NCBI RefSeq assembly: GCF_900113015.1 | Contig: NZ_FONV01000001.1 | Coordinates: forward strand, 682,001 to 746,000 | Source: Actinoplanes philippinensis | GTDB lineage: Bacteria > Actinomycetota > Actinomycetes > Mycobacteriales > Micromonosporaceae | Reading direction: 5' to 3' | Length of the DNA stretch: 64,000 bases | Part shown: in pieces, positions 1 to 7,817 of the stretch | Numbering within the stretch: the first letter of the stretch is position 1 | Layout of the letters: each line of letters begins with the position of its first letter | Made by a program: the position numbers and the translations under genes | The notes under the pieces: model-generated | What the model was told of the DNA's origin: nothing | Database searches by the model: none | What the model saw: the letters and a program-made list of their open reading frames with translations, nothing else

Positions 1-1
1 G

Positions 2-1084
2 CCGCTGAAGCACGCGATCAGTGACGCCAAGGTGTTCACCGGGCGGCAACGACCGATGACCGAGGTCGCCTTCCTGTTCGCCGAGGTCCGTACCGAGTCC
101 GGTCTGGAGGGTGTCGGGTTCGGCTACAGCAAGCGCGCCGGCGGGCCGGCCCAGTTCGCGCACGCCCGCGAGGTCGCACCCGACCTGATCGGCGAGGACC
201 CGAACGACATCCAGCGTCTCTGGACCAAACTCGTCTGGGCAGGCGCCTCGGTCGGCCGGAGCGGCGCGTCCACCCAGGCCATCGCGGCGATCGACGTGGC
301 CCTGTGGGACCTCAAGGCGAAACGGGCCGGGCTTTCCCTGGCCAAGCTGCTCGGCGCCCATCGCGACTCGGTGCGGTGCTACGACACGTCGGGCGGGTTC
401 CTGCACGAGCCGATCGAGCAGGTGCTGGCCAACGCCACCGCGTCCCTGGCGTCCGGCATCGGCGGCATCAAGATCAAGGTGGGTCATCCCTCGGCGGCCG
501 TCGACCTGGCCCGGGTACGAGCGGTCCGCGAGCACATCGGCGCCGAGACACCGCTCATGGTCGACGCCAATCAGCAGTGGGACCGGCCGACGGCCCAGCG
601 GATCGGGCGGGCGCTGGAGGAGTTCGGGCTGGTCTGGATCGAGGAGCCGCTGGACGCGTATGACGCGGAGGGCCACGCGGCACTGGCCCGCAGCCTGGAC
701 ACCGCGATCGCGTCCGGTGAGATGCTGACCAGCGTGGCCGAGCATCACGAGCTGATCCGGCACGGCGCCGTCGACATCATCCAGCCCGACGCGCCGCGGA
801 TCGGTGGGATCACCCAGTTCCTGCGGCTGGCCGGCCTGGCCGAGCACGCCAACCTCATCATGGCGCCACACTTCGCCATGGAGATCCACGCCCATCTGGC
901 CGCCGCCTACCCACACGAGCCGTGGATCGAGCACTTCGACTGGCTGCACCCGCTCTTCGACGAGCGTCTGGAGATCCGCGACGGCCGTATTCACCTCTCC
1001 GACCGTCCCGGCCTCGGCGTGACCATCAGCGACCAGGCCCGCAAGTGGACCGTCGACCGGGCCGACCTCGGCGCCCCGGTATGA
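2..1084 (+). CDS. Enolase-superfamily acid-sugar dehydratase (talarate/galactarate dehydratase-like), 5' partial
   Basis: The reading frame is open from the window edge, so the true start lies upstream. The visible 360 residues are a mandelate racemase/muconate lactonizing enzyme: KIK catalytic lysine motif (GGIKIKVGH), metal ligands in VDANQQWD, WIEEPLDAYD and ASGEMLTS, then QPDAPRIGG and the APHFAMEIHAHLA segment. These strings resemble the L-talarate/galactarate dehydratase group, which dehydrates an aldarate to a keto-deoxy acid using Mg2+. The next gene is an alpha-ketoglutarate semialdehyde dehydrogenase, which fits an aldarate-to-alpha-ketoglutarate route. Exact substrate is inferred; other acid-sugar dehydratases are possible. 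Confidence 0.85.
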   Translation, partial: PLKHAISDAKVFTGRQRPMTEVAFLFAEVRTESGLEGVGFGYSKRAGGPAQFAHAREVAPDLIGEDPNDIQRLWTKLVWAGASVGRSGASTQAIAAIDVALWDLKAKRAGLSLAKLLGAHRDSVRCYDTSGGFLHEPIEQVLANATASLASGIGGIKIKVGHPSAAVDLARVRAVREHIGAETPLMVDANQQWDRPTAQRIGRALEEFGLVWIEEPLDAYDAEGHAALARSLDTAIASGEMLTSVAEHHELIRHGAVDIIQPDAPRIGGITQFLRLAGLAEHANLIMAPHFAMEIHAHLAAAYPHEPWIEHFDWLHPLFDERLEIRDGRIHLSDRPGLGVTISDQARKWTVDRADLGAPV

Positions 1085-1322
1085 CCGCCGGGCCGTCACC
1101 CATCACCGCACCTCGCGGGGCTGTCCTCGATGCTGTGGTGACAACCGATCCGTGCACCGAAGCCACCCGCAAGCCCACCGATCGCGGACCCTGCTGCCCG
1201 GTGGCCAGGTGCTCGCGTGGCGCATGGCACCGTCTTCGGACGAGACTGGTGCGAGCAACGGCAACTCCGACGTGTCGGGGCACCGGGCCCGGCCTCGAAC
1301 CCCAGTTAATGGAGGGCACAGA

Positions 1323-2918
1323 ATGACCGGTGTTCCCAGCATCGATCCGCGCAGCGGCGCGACCGTGGAGATCGTCACCGAGGAGACGACGGCCGAACAG
1401 GTCGACGCGATCTGCTCGGCCGCTCTGACCGCCGCCGGGCCACTCGAGGATCTGGGCCGCGACGGGCGGGCGGCCCTGCTCGACGACCTGGCGGCAGCGC
1501 TGGAGTCGCACCGGGACCGCATCGTCGAGATCGCCGACCGGGAGACCGCGCTCGGGACCGCCCGGCTCAACGGGGAACTGAGCCGGACCTGCTATCAGCT
1601 GCGACTCTTCGGCGACGTGCTGCGCGACGGCGGTTACCTGGAAGCGACGATCGACCGTCCCGGGGACACTCCGATGGGGCCGCGCCCTGACCTGCGGCGG
1701 ATGCTCGTGCCGATCGGGCCGGTCGCGGTCTTCGGCGCCAGCAACTTCCCGCTCGCCTTCTCGGTTCCCGGCGGTGACACCGCGTCGGCCATCGCCGCGG
1801 GCAGCCCGGTCGTCCTCAAGGCCCACCACTCACATCCGGCGACGTCGCAGCTCTGCTACGAGATCCTCGCCGAGGCCGCCCGGAAAGCGGGCGCCCCCGA
1901 CGGCACGTTCGGCATCGTGCACGGTCTCCAGGCAGGCGCCGACCTGGTCGCCCACCCGGCGATCCGTGCGGTCGGCTTCACCGGCTCGGTCACCGGTGGC
2001 CGTGCCCTGCTCGCGATCATCGAACAGCGTCCCGAGCCCATTCCCTTCTACGGGGAACTGAGCAGCCTCAACCCGGTCGTCATCACTCCCGGGGCCGCCG
2101 CCGACCGGGCCGAGAAGATCGGTGCCGAGTTCGCGGCATCGTTCACCCTGGGCGCCGGCCAGTTCTGCACCAAGCCGGGCCTGCTCTTCGTCCCGGCCGG
2201 GGCCGACGGCGACCGCCTGGTCACCGCCGTCCAGCAGGCAATCGCCGGCCTGGACCCCATGGTGATGCTGAACTCGGGTATCGCCGCCGCCTACCAGCGA
2301 GGAACCTCCACACTCGCAGCCGCCGGGGAGTTGTCGGCAGCCGGAGCCTCCCCGTTCGCGGCCGAGACCGGCGGATCCGCACTCACGGGCGTCGGCGGCG
2401 ATTCGGGACCCGAGACAGCGAGCGCCCCTGGCGCAACCGCAGAGGAGCAGCCGGGTCGGGCCACGCCTCTGTTGTTCACCGCATCCGCCGCGGCGCTGCC
2501 GCCCGAGGCGACCGAGGAGTGCTTCGGGCCGGTCGCCGTGGTCGCGCGATGGGCCGATGAGGCAGAGCTGTTCACCGCGCTCGACGGGCTGCCATCGTCA
2601 CTGACCGCGACCGTGCATCGAGCGCCCGGCGAGACGGAGTTGCCGGGCGAGCTGGGCCGGCGGTTGCGGTCGCGTACCGGGCGGCTCGTCTACGACGGCT
2701 ACCCGACCGGTGTGGCGGTCGCCTGGGCCCAGCATCACGGTGGGCCATGGCCGGCCACCAACACACAGCACACGTCGGTCGGCGCTACCGCCATTCGCCG
2801 GTTCCTACGGCCGATGACCTGGCAGAACGCTCCTGCTGACCTGCTCCCACCAGAGCTGCGTGACGAATACGACAGCGTTCCGCGGCGGATCGACGGGGTG
2901 TTACGCACCAAACTCTGA
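1323..2918 (+). CDS. NADP+-type aldehyde dehydrogenase (alpha-ketoglutarate semialdehyde dehydrogenase-like)
   Basis: A 531-residue aldehyde dehydrogenase. I chose the ATG at 1323 because GGAGGG lies at 1311-1316 with good spacing; the frame is open further upstream without a better site. Signature strings are GPVAVFGASNFPLAFS, the NAD(P)-site GFTGS, catalytic Glu245 in YGELSSLNP and nucleophile Cys282 in GAGQFCTKPG, all as in the alpha-ketoglutarate semialdehyde dehydrogenase subgroup. It would oxidise 2,5-dioxopentanoate to alpha-ketoglutarate in cytosolic aldarate or pentose catabolism. An Ala/Gly-rich stretch near residues 335-380 is longer than I expect for the family. The next gene begins two bases after the stop, so they are probably one operon. 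Confidence 0.88.
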   Translation: MTGVPSIDPRSGATVEIVTEETTAEQVDAICSAALTAAGPLEDLGRDGRAALLDDLAAALESHRDRIVEIADRETALGTARLNGELSRTCYQLRLFGDVLRDGGYLEATIDRPGDTPMGPRPDLRRMLVPIGPVAVFGASNFPLAFSVPGGDTASAIAAGSPVVLKAHHSHPATSQLCYEILAEAARKAGAPDGTFGIVHGLQAGADLVAHPAIRAVGFTGSVTGGRALLAIIEQRPEPIPFYGELSSLNPVVITPGAAADRAEKIGAEFAASFTLGAGQFCTKPGLLFVPAGADGDRLVTAVQQAIAGLDPMVMLNSGIAAAYQRGTSTLAAAGELSAAGASPFAAETGGSALTGVGGDSGPETASAPGATAEEQPGRATPLLFTASAAALPPEATEECFGPVAVVARWADEAELFTALDGLPSSLTATVHRAPGETELPGELGRRLRSRTGRLVYDGYPTGVAVAWAQHHGGPWPATNTQHTSVGATAIRRFLRPMTWQNAPADLLPPELRDEYDSVPRRIDGVLRTKL

Positions 2919-2920
2919 AG

Positions 2921-3679
2921 GTGCAATTCGATCATGCTGCGCTGCTGGTGGCCGGAGGTATCGGTTCGGGGTTGACCGGTTCGATGGCGGGGCTGGCCTC
3001 GCTCATCAGCTACCCGACGTTGCTCGCGGTCGGTCTTCCGCCGATCGCGGCCAACGTGACCAACTCGGTCGGGTTGCTGGCGAGCGGCGCCGGTTCGGCG
3101 GCGGGGTCACGGCTGGAACTCCGCGGTCAGGGTCCCCGTATCCTGCGGCAGAGCGTGTTCGCGTTGCTGGGTGGCACCACCGGCGCGATCCTGCTGATGA
3201 ACACGACGTCAGCGGTGTTCGAGCGGATCGTGCCGGTGCTGATCGCCCTCGCGGCGGCCGTCCTGCTGCTGCGTGATCGGCTGCGCGACTGGTACACGCG
3301 ACCGAAGGCACGGTTCGCGCAGCCGCCGATCGGGCCGGCGATCTTCCTGATCGGCATCTACGGCGGCTACTTCGGGGCGGCGGCCGGTGTGCTGATGCTG
3401 GCTGTCATGTCGATGTCGATGGCCGAGCCGCTGGCGGTGACCAATGCGGTGAAGAGCGTCGTCCTGGCCGCCTCGAACGCTGCCGCCGCGATTCTGTACG
3501 CCTTCGTCGCACCCGTCCACTGGACCGCCGCCGCGCTGCTCGGCATCGGTTGCCTGATCGGCAGCTGGATCGGTCCGGCCCTGGTCCGCCGCACCCCGGA
3601 ACGCCCGCTGCGCATCGTGATCGCCCTCGCCGCCCTCGGCTTGGCGGTCTACCTCTGGCAGGACGCCGGCGCCCAGTAG
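2921..3679 (+). CDS. TauE/SafE (UPF0721) family membrane transporter
   Basis: A 252-residue integral membrane protein with GTG start two bases after the upstream stop, suggesting translational coupling. About eight hydrophobic segments are visible, with the family-type start GGIGSGLTGSMAGLASLISYP, the PPIAANVTNSVGL motif, and a second-half repeat GIYGGYFGAAAGVL...VTNAVKSVVLAASN. TauE/SafE proteins export sulfite or organosulfur anions or move small carboxylates across the cytoplasmic membrane. In this operon a role with an acid-sugar metabolite is possible, but the substrate cannot be read from sequence. Confidence 0.85.
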   Translation: MQFDHAALLVAGGIGSGLTGSMAGLASLISYPTLLAVGLPPIAANVTNSVGLLASGAGSAAGSRLELRGQGPRILRQSVFALLGGTTGAILLMNTTSAVFERIVPVLIALAAAVLLLRDRLRDWYTRPKARFAQPPIGPAIFLIGIYGGYFGAAAGVLMLAVMSMSMAEPLAVTNAVKSVVLAASNAAAAILYAFVAPVHWTAAALLGIGCLIGSWIGPALVRRTPERPLRIVIALAALGLAVYLWQDAGAQ

Positions 3680-3774
3680 ACGGCCAGGGCACCAGCCTGC
3701 GATCCGGGAACCACACAGGTTCGGACGGGCCGCCCGCGCCATGATTTCGGCCGGCTGCTCGCCGTCGTCGGCGG

Positions 3775-4043
3775 CCGGGCCGCCAGGCGCCGTGCTCGGC
3801 GAGCCGGTCGATTCCGCGGGTCGAGAAGGTCCGGGCGACGTGCTCCTGTTCCTGCCCGAGCACGTGCACCGCCACGGTGCCGGCGGCTTCCACCGCGGGC
3901 CACGCCGAGGCCGACTTGGCCAGGCAGAACGAGACCGGTGGCGGGTCCAGGGAGACCGAGGTGAACGAGGTCGCGGTGAAGCCGGTGGCCGGCTCGCCCG
4001 GTGCGGTGATCACCACGACGGCCGCGGCGTGCCGGCGCAGCAA
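3775..4043 (-). pseudogene. Truncated flavin reductase-like remnant
   Basis: Reading leftwards from about 4043, the translation LRRHAAAVVVITAPGEPAT followed by GFTATSFTSVSLDPPPVSF and VAVHVLGQEQEHVARTF matches the N-terminal half of the FMN-binding flavin reductase family (about 160 residues). After HGAWRPG near 3777 the homology stops and the frame runs into Arg/Gly-rich nonsense. No normal start is visible: the frame has only a TTG, with a stop a few codons upstream. The remainder is absent in other frames. I read it as a decaying fragment; a sequencing frameshift cannot be excluded because the C-terminal half was not recognised. Confidence 0.6.
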
Positions 4044-4122
4044 TGGGCCCGGTGGCGATCACCTCCACGGACTGGGCCCGGGTTTCCCCGCAACACCTGT
4101 GACAAGTGTGACCATGGGGGGC

Positions 4123-4827
4123 ATGACGATCCGGGTCGCTATGTGGTCAGGTCCCCGCAACATCTCGACGGCGATGATGCGCAGCTTCGGGTCACGCGCC
4201 GACACCGTCGTGTCCGACGAGCCGCTGTACGCCCACTACCTGGCCGCCACCGGCCTCGACCACCCCGGCCGCGACGAGATCCTGGCCTCCCAGCCGCAAC
4301 GCTGGGAGGACGTCGCCGACGCGCTGACCGGCCCCGTCCCCGGCGACCCGGCCGTCTTCTACCAGAAGCACATGACCCACCACCTGCTCCCGCAGATCGG
4401 GCGCGACTGGCTGGGCAAGCTCACCCACGCGTTCCTCATCCGCGACCCCGCGCACGTGGTCGCCTCCTACGCGAAGGTGCGCGGCGAGCCGACCCTGGAC
4501 GACCTCGGCTACCCGCAGCAGGCGGAGATCTTCCGCACCTTCGGCGGCCCGGTCGTCGACTCCGCCGACGTGCTCCGCGACCCGCAGCGCACTCTGCGGC
4601 TCCTCTGCGAGGCCCTCGGCCTCACCTTCGACCCGGCGATGCTGTCCTGGTCCCCCGGCCCGCGCCCGGAGGACGGCGTGTGGGCGCCCCATTGGTACGC
4701 GTCCGTCCACGCGTCGACCGGTTTCGCCCCTTGGAACCCCACGCCGGCCGAGGTCCCGGCCCGACTCCGTCCGCTGGTCGAGGCCGCCCGCCCCTACTAC
4801 GAGGAACTCGCCGCCCACCGCCTGTAG
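4123..4827 (+). CDS. Sulfotransferase-family-like protein
   Basis: A 234-residue soluble protein (an in-frame ATG at 4114 would add three residues). It begins IRVAMWSGPRNISTAMMRSF, which looks like the 5'-phosphosulfate-binding P-loop region of the sulfotransferase superfamily. It continues with VVSDEPLYAHYL, FYQKHMTHHLLP and the 3'-phosphate-type segment FLIRDPAHVVASYAKV. It matches the compact actinobacterial group often annotated as sulfotransferase family protein or branched-chain aminotransferase-like. Acceptor substrate is unknown. It is transcribed alone, divergent from the flavin reductase remnant. Confidence 0.8.
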   Translation: MTIRVAMWSGPRNISTAMMRSFGSRADTVVSDEPLYAHYLAATGLDHPGRDEILASQPQRWEDVADALTGPVPGDPAVFYQKHMTHHLLPQIGRDWLGKLTHAFLIRDPAHVVASYAKVRGEPTLDDLGYPQQAEIFRTFGGPVVDSADVLRDPQRTLRLLCEALGLTFDPAMLSWSPGPRPEDGVWAPHWYASVHASTGFAPWNPTPAEVPARLRPLVEAARPYYEELAAHRL

Positions 4828-4890
4828 CCCGGTCGTCCGCTCGCCTCCGGCCCGGCCCTCACCGCTGCCGCCTCGCTACCCCTCCTCTCC

Positions 4891-5037
4891 CGCCTCGCCG
4901 CTCTCCCCTCCGCCTCGTCACTCCCGCTCCGCCTCGCTGCTCTACCTCCCGCCCGCCTCGCCGCTCTCCCCTCCGCCTCGCCGCTTCCGCTCCGCCTCGC
5001 CGCTCTACCTCCCGCCCGCCTCGCCGCTCTCCGCTCG
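4891..5037. repeat. 63-bp imperfect tandem repeat in a 364-bp intergenic stretch
   Basis: The unit begins CGCCTCGCCGCTCTCCCCTCC at 4891, recurs at 4954, and begins again, truncated, at 5017, giving a period of exactly 63 bp. The strand is strongly pyrimidine-rich. The surrounding stretch 4828-5191 has no convincing gene. A minus-strand frame through the array would encode Arg/Gly/Glu-rich 21-residue repeats, which I regard as non-coding. Confidence 0.8.
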
Positions 5038-5191
5038 CCGCCGTCCGCCGTTCCGCCGGCCCGCTCCCACCCGGCGTTTCGCCAGGTGTGCAGCCCTCGG
5101 CGATTTGGTCATCCGGCGTCCCTGGCCGGGAGCGGCGGGTGGGGAGCCGCCGCGTGCGATGATTCCGCATCCATCGATCGAGGGGACGGGC

Positions 5192-5650
5192 ATGGGCTAC
5201 AGCGGGGGCATCTACGTGGCGAAGGCCGAGCGACCGGCCGCGCTCAGCGAACTGACGGTTCTCTGGGAGAAGAGCTTTCCCGGCGGCTGGTACGAACTAC
5301 AGCTCGACGGGTTCCCGGAGAGCGGCGCACTTCGTGAGGTGGTGACCGCGACCGGCGCGCCGGCACTGGTGGCGGTGGTGCTCGACAGCGACATGGCGCA
5401 CGTCCAGGCGCTCAGCCCGGCAGGGGTCGCCTGGGCCGCCTACCTGCACGCCGACAATGCGGAGGCCTTCGGCGCCCCGGAGTTGCCGCACTCCCCGGAC
5501 GAGATCGTCGATCTGGCCGTGGCCTGGTCCGCGGAGGCCGGCCTGGACGCGGACCCGGAGACGGTCCGGGCCGCACTGAACGCCGAGAACACCTTCGCCG
5601 AGGAGACCTTCGCCGGCCTGCTGGCCGCCCTGGGCATCAGCGAAGACTGA
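5192..5650 (+). CDS. Conserved actinobacterial hypothetical protein
   Basis: A 152-residue acidic, soluble protein of unknown function. The ATG at 5192 is preceded by GAGGGGA at 5180-5186 with five-base spacing, preferred over upstream in-frame starts. The opening MGYSGGIYVAKAERPAAL is a start I associate with small actinobacterial proteins of no assigned role. There is no signal peptide, membrane segment or cofactor motif. The C-terminal half (DEIVDLAVAWSAEAG, ETVRAALNAENTFAEE) looks alpha-helical. It stands alone, with repeat arrays on both sides. Confidence 0.75.
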   Translation: MGYSGGIYVAKAERPAALSELTVLWEKSFPGGWYELQLDGFPESGALREVVTATGAPALVAVVLDSDMAHVQALSPAGVAWAAYLHADNAEAFGAPELPHSPDEIVDLAVAWSAEAGLDADPETVRAALNAENTFAEETFAGLLAALGISED

Positions 5651-5890
5651 CGTCGAGCCGGCGGCGCGGGACGGGTGGGTGTCCCGCGCCGGGCGGTCCA
5701 GGGTCAGGCGTCGAGCCGCCGGCGCGCGACGGGTAGGTGTCCCGCGCCGGGCGGTCCGGGGTCAGGCGTCGAACCGGCGGCGCGGGACGGGCGGGTGTCC
5801 CGCGCCGGGCGGTCCGGGGTCAGGCGTCGAACCGGCGGCGCGGGACGGGCGGGTGTCCCGCGCCGGGTGGTCCGGGGATGCTCAGGCGTC
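5651..5890. repeat. Four tandem 58-bp repeats, each with a hairpin, between convergent genes
   Basis: Units start at 5651, 5709, 5767 and 5825, followed by a partial fifth at 5887. Each holds the inverted repeat GGCGCGGGAC-8 nt-GTCCCGCGCC (10-bp stem; copy 2 has one mismatch). The repeated TCAGGCGTCGA equals the last codons and stop of the convergent aminotransferase gene, so the array probably grew from that gene's 3' end. It likely acts as a multiple bidirectional terminator. Confidence 0.85.
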
Positions 5891-6787
5891 GAGGAGCCGG
5901 ACGCCGTTGGCGGCGGCGTGCTCCTGGTAGATCTTGGCGACCCGGGCGGTGAGCGGACCCACCGAACCGTCGCCGATGCGGCGGCCGTCGATGGTGGTGA
6001 CGGCCGCGATCTCGCCCATGGTGCCGGTGCAGAAGACCTCGTCGGAGGAGTACATCTCGGTCAGGGACACGTCGCGGACCACTGCGGGGATGTCGTGGCG
6101 GGCGGCCAGGTCGAGGACCGTCTGGCGGGTGATGCCCTCGGGGCAGGCGGCGGTCGTCGGGGTGACCAGGCGGCCGTCGATCACCGCGAAGAGGTGGGTG
6201 GCGTTCGTCTCGGCGACGAAACCTCGCTGGTCGAGCATGAGGGCGTCGTCGGCGCCGGCGGCGTTCGCCTCGATCTTGGCGAGGATCGAGTTGATCAGGT
6301 TGTTGTGGTGGATCTTCGGGTCGAGGACGTCCGGGGACGGGCGGCGGATGCTCGACGTGGCCAGGGTCAGGCCGCCGGTGTCGTAGACCGGGGGCTTGTG
6401 CTCGGCCAGCACGATCAGAGTCGGACCGGCCTGGTTGAGGCGTGGGTCCATGCCGCTCGTCACCTTCACCCCGCGGGTCAGGGTGAGGCGGATGTGCACC
6501 CCGTCGACCATCTCGTTGGCCCGCAGCGTGGCCGTGATCGCCGCGATGATCGTGTCGTCGGACGGGATGTCGGTGAACCCGAGAGCCAGCGCGGACCGCC
6601 GCAACCGGGCCAGGTGCTCGGTCAGCCCGAAGATCGCGCCGCGGTAGAGACGCAGGCCCTCCCAGACCGCGTCACCGCCCTGGACCACCGAGTCGAACGG
6701 GGAGAGTCCGGGCTGGTCACGGTGCAGCAGGTTTCCGTTGACCCAGTACTGGATGCCGGCGTTGCGCTCGTCGTACCGCTGAAGCAT
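5882..6787 (-). CDS. Class IV PLP aminotransferase (branched-chain amino acid aminotransferase-like)
   Basis: A 301-residue fold-type IV aminotransferase of normal length. It has the N-terminal WEGLRLYRG region, the PLP-binding lysine at about Lys158 in DPKIHHNNLIN, the following GADDALMLDQRGFVAE with Glu193, the NATHLFAV loop and the C-terminal EGITRQTVLDLA helix and FCTGTMGEI phosphate loop. These features fit IlvE-type enzymes, which interconvert Val/Leu/Ile with their keto acids; 4-amino-4-deoxychorismate lyase or D-amino acid aminotransferase are alternatives. It is monocistronic, between the 58-bp repeats downstream and a strong hairpin upstream. Confidence 0.82.
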   Translation of the reverse strand: MLQRYDERNAGIQYWVNGNLLHRDQPGLSPFDSVVQGGDAVWEGLRLYRGAIFGLTEHLARLRRSALALGFTDIPSDDTIIAAITATLRANEMVDGVHIRLTLTRGVKVTSGMDPRLNQAGPTLIVLAEHKPPVYDTGGLTLATSSIRRPSPDVLDPKIHHNNLINSILAKIEANAAGADDALMLDQRGFVAETNATHLFAVIDGRLVTPTTAACPEGITRQTVLDLAARHDIPAVVRDVSLTEMYSSDEVFCTGTMGEIAAVTTIDGRRIGDGSVGPLTARVAKIYQEHAAANGVRLLDA

Positions 6788-6810
6788 CGGCCCAGCCTAC
6801 CGGCGGGGAT

Positions 6811-6847
6811 GCCGAGCCGATCCCGCACCGGGCGGGACCGGCTCGGC
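6811..6847. terminator. Strong hairpin upstream of the aminotransferase gene
   Basis: Arms GCCGAGCCGATCCCGC (6811-6826) and GCGGGACCGGCTCGGC (6832-6847) pair over 16 positions with one mismatch around a 5-nt loop. It lies between the deoC stop and the aminotransferase start, both on the minus strand, so it probably ends deoC transcripts. No U-run follows, as is common in actinomycetes. Confidence 0.7.
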
Positions 6848-7053
6848 GCGTATCCCGGTAAAGCTTGCGCGGCGGGCGACAGGCCACGACACCGCGAACG
6901 GTCACGGACCACCAGACCGCGCCGGGCGACGGGCCACCCGATCGCCAGGCTCACGGAGACTGCGGGTGATGCCGGTGCGGGCGTGCACATCCCCGGCCCG
7001 ACGAGGCCTCTTGCGCTGGGCAGCGGGCGAGTGCCGTACCGCCGCCTGGGGAA

Positions 7054-7749
7054 TTAGGCCCGGCCGCCGGGGACCGAGACCTGACGGCGGGCCAGGTCCT
7101 GCAGGATCTCGCTGGTGGCGGACGTGCCGAAGCGCGTCACGCCGACGCCGGCCATCGCGATCATCGCGTCCAGGGTGCGGACGCCGCCGGAGGCCTTGAC
7201 CTGCACCTTCGGGGAGACGGCCGAGCGCATCAGCGCGAGGTCGTCGATGGTGGCGCCCTTCGGGGCGAAGCCGGTGGAGGTCTTGACGAACGCCGCGCCG
7301 GCGCGCTCGGCGGCCCAGCAGGCGGCGAGTTTCTGCTCGTCGGTGAGGTACGCCGTTTCGAGGATGACCTTCACGTGGGCGCTGCCGGCGGCCTTCACGA
7401 CGAGGCCGATCTCGTGCTCGACGGCGGCGATGTCGCCGGAGCGCAGCCAGCCGATGTTGAGCACCATGTCGATCTCCTTGGCGCCCTGGTGCACCGCCAG
7501 CTCGGTCTCCGCGATCTTGACCGAGGTGGGGGTGTCGCCGTGCGGGAAGCCGACGACCGTGCCGACCATCACGTTGGTGCCGCGCAGCAGATCGACCGCG
7601 ACCGTCACGTCGCAGGGGCGGACGCAGACCGAGGCCACGTCGTACTTCTTGGCGATCGCGCAACCCTCGCGCAGGTCTTCCAGGGTGAACTCGGGCCGGA
7701 GGATGGAGTGGTCGATCATCTTCGCGATCTGCGGCACGGTGAAGTTCAT
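7054..7749 (-). CDS. deoC: Deoxyribose-phosphate aldolase
   Basis: A 231-residue class I aldolase that cleaves 2-deoxyribose 5-phosphate to glyceraldehyde 3-phosphate and acetaldehyde in deoxynucleoside catabolism. Catalytic residues are visible: Asp95 in AKEIDMVLN, Schiff-base Lys156 in AAFVKTSTGFAPKGA, and Lys185 in VKASGGVRT. It starts IDHSILRPEFT, a variant of the usual IDHTLL start. It is divergent from a GntR-type regulator, with two TGTnTAGACA elements in the 68-bp gap, so repression by that regulator is likely. Confidence 0.95.
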   Translation of the reverse strand: MNFTVPQIAKMIDHSILRPEFTLEDLREGCAIAKKYDVASVCVRPCDVTVAVDLLRGTNVMVGTVVGFPHGDTPTSVKIAETELAVHQGAKEIDMVLNIGWLRSGDIAAVEHEIGLVVKAAGSAHVKVILETAYLTDEQKLAACWAAERAGAAFVKTSTGFAPKGATIDDLALMRSAVSPKVQVKASGGVRTLDAMIAMAGVGVTRFGTSATSEILQDLARRQVSVPGGRA

Positions 7750-7763
7750 GGCAGGACGGTAGC

Positions 7764-7789
7764 TGTATAGACAGGTGGTTGTCTAGACA
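7764..7789. promoter_or_regulatory. Twin GntR/HutC-type operator between deoC and its regulator
   Basis: TGTCTAGACA (7780-7789) is a perfect 10-bp palindrome of the GTCTAGAC type bound by HutC-subfamily regulators. TGTATAGACA (7764-7773) repeats it with one change, 16 bp away. The pair occupies the divergent promoter region, which suggests autoregulation and control of deoC. Confidence 0.75.
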
Positions 7790-7817
7790 GTCCGAAGGAC
7801 TCGGTAGGGTGTGCCAC

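Noticed and set aside
4859..5170. Minus-strand frame with 21-residue Arg/Gly/Glu repeats
   Set aside because: It is simply the translation of the 63-bp tandem array, with no ribosome site and no homology that I can see.
5651..5890. CRISPR-like array
   Set aside because: The units are contiguous with no variable spacers, contain long self-complementary stems, and no cas genes are present.
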